Origin: JAAXHF01 sp963665955 | GTDB taxonomy: Bacteria; Desulfobacterota; Binatia; Bin18 | Direction: 5' to 3' | Assembly: GCA_965231765.1 (NCBI GenBank) | Contig: OZ246887.1 | Location: 5,642,001 to 5,706,000, forward strand | Length of the DNA stretch: 64,000 nt | Part shown: positions 63,998 through 64,000 of the stretch, piece by piece | How positions within the stretch are numbered: position 1 is the first letter of the stretch | How the letters are laid out: every line of letters begins with the position of its first letter | Notes under the pieces: model-generated | The model's database searches: none | The model's input: the letters and a program-made list of their open reading frames with translations, nothing else | What the model was told of the DNA's origin: nothing | Position numbers and translations under genes: made by a program

Positions 63998-64000
63998 ACG

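Noticed and set aside
1..64000. CRISPR array, tRNA or rRNA genes
   Set aside because: No regularly spaced direct repeats with unique spacers, and no cloverleaf or conserved rRNA stretch, were seen on reading both strands.

Overview
The window comes from a diderm (Gram-negative-type) bacterium with balanced to moderately high GC. It carries LptF/LptG lipopolysaccharide-export permease domains, a FadL-type outer-membrane porin, a DUF1329 exported protein and a periplasmic PQQ dehydrogenase. The mixture of many metal-dependent amidohydrolases, class III CoA-transferases, a luciferase-like monooxygenase, a phytanoyl-CoA dioxygenase and a Baeyer-Villiger monooxygenase resembles uncultivated Tectomicrobia/Entotheonella- or Binatota-like genomes. 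That placement is an inference from gene content only; no rRNA or tRNA gene is visible.

Layout. 0-25.9 kb is mostly housekeeping: a zinc-ribbon protein and 2Fe-2S ferredoxin, guaB-guaA-dnaE-hflX and a CDP-alcohol phosphatidyltransferase, a diiron protein coupled to HMG-CoA reductase, a lipid-kinase-like protein, an alpha/beta hydrolase, a methyltransferase-like protein, rnhB, a 2-oxoacid dehydrogenase E2-E3 pair with lipB-lipA, adk, a flavoprotein disulfide reductase, a fused LptF-LptG protein and a LicC-like nucleotidyltransferase. 26-46.5 kb is catabolic/accessory: amidohydrolases, DUF1329, SCO, Baeyer-Villiger monooxygenase, PQQ dehydrogenase, FadL, a flavin monooxygenase of acyl-CoA dehydrogenase fold, a TPR protein, a Tat-exported-looking deaminase-like amidohydrolase, a phytanoyl-CoA dioxygenase, a PIN toxin-antitoxin pair, two tandem amidohydrolases and a SnoaL-like protein. 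46.8-51.3 kb is a small defence/toxin island: an AIPR-family protein with a nuclease-like N-terminus, a DUF6883-DUF4926 pair, a broken DUF4258 gene with a YgiT zinc finger, a second DUF4926, another toxin-family fragment and an intact HigB-HigA pair. The island is bracketed by two 36-bp, nearly identical, hairpin-forming direct repeats, and the right-hand copy abuts the N-terminal stump of a Baeyer-Villiger monooxygenase. 51.4-64 kb returns to catabolism: an alpha/beta hydrolase-domain protein, a two-gene CoA-transferase, a decayed HigBA, a YVTN beta-propeller, a luciferase-like oxidoreductase, an alpha/beta hydrolase, a VOC protein and an 825-residue fused CoA-transferase.

How the genes fit together. 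guaB and guaA give the two last steps to GMP. The E2-E3-lipB-lipA block makes and uses protein-bound lipoate, but its E1 partner is not nearby. FadL, DUF1329, PQQ dehydrogenase, Baeyer-Villiger monooxygenase and CoA-transferases suggest uptake and oxidation of hydrophobic compounds, although no substrate can be read from sequence. The strongest candidate for something new is the 46.8-51.3 kb island.
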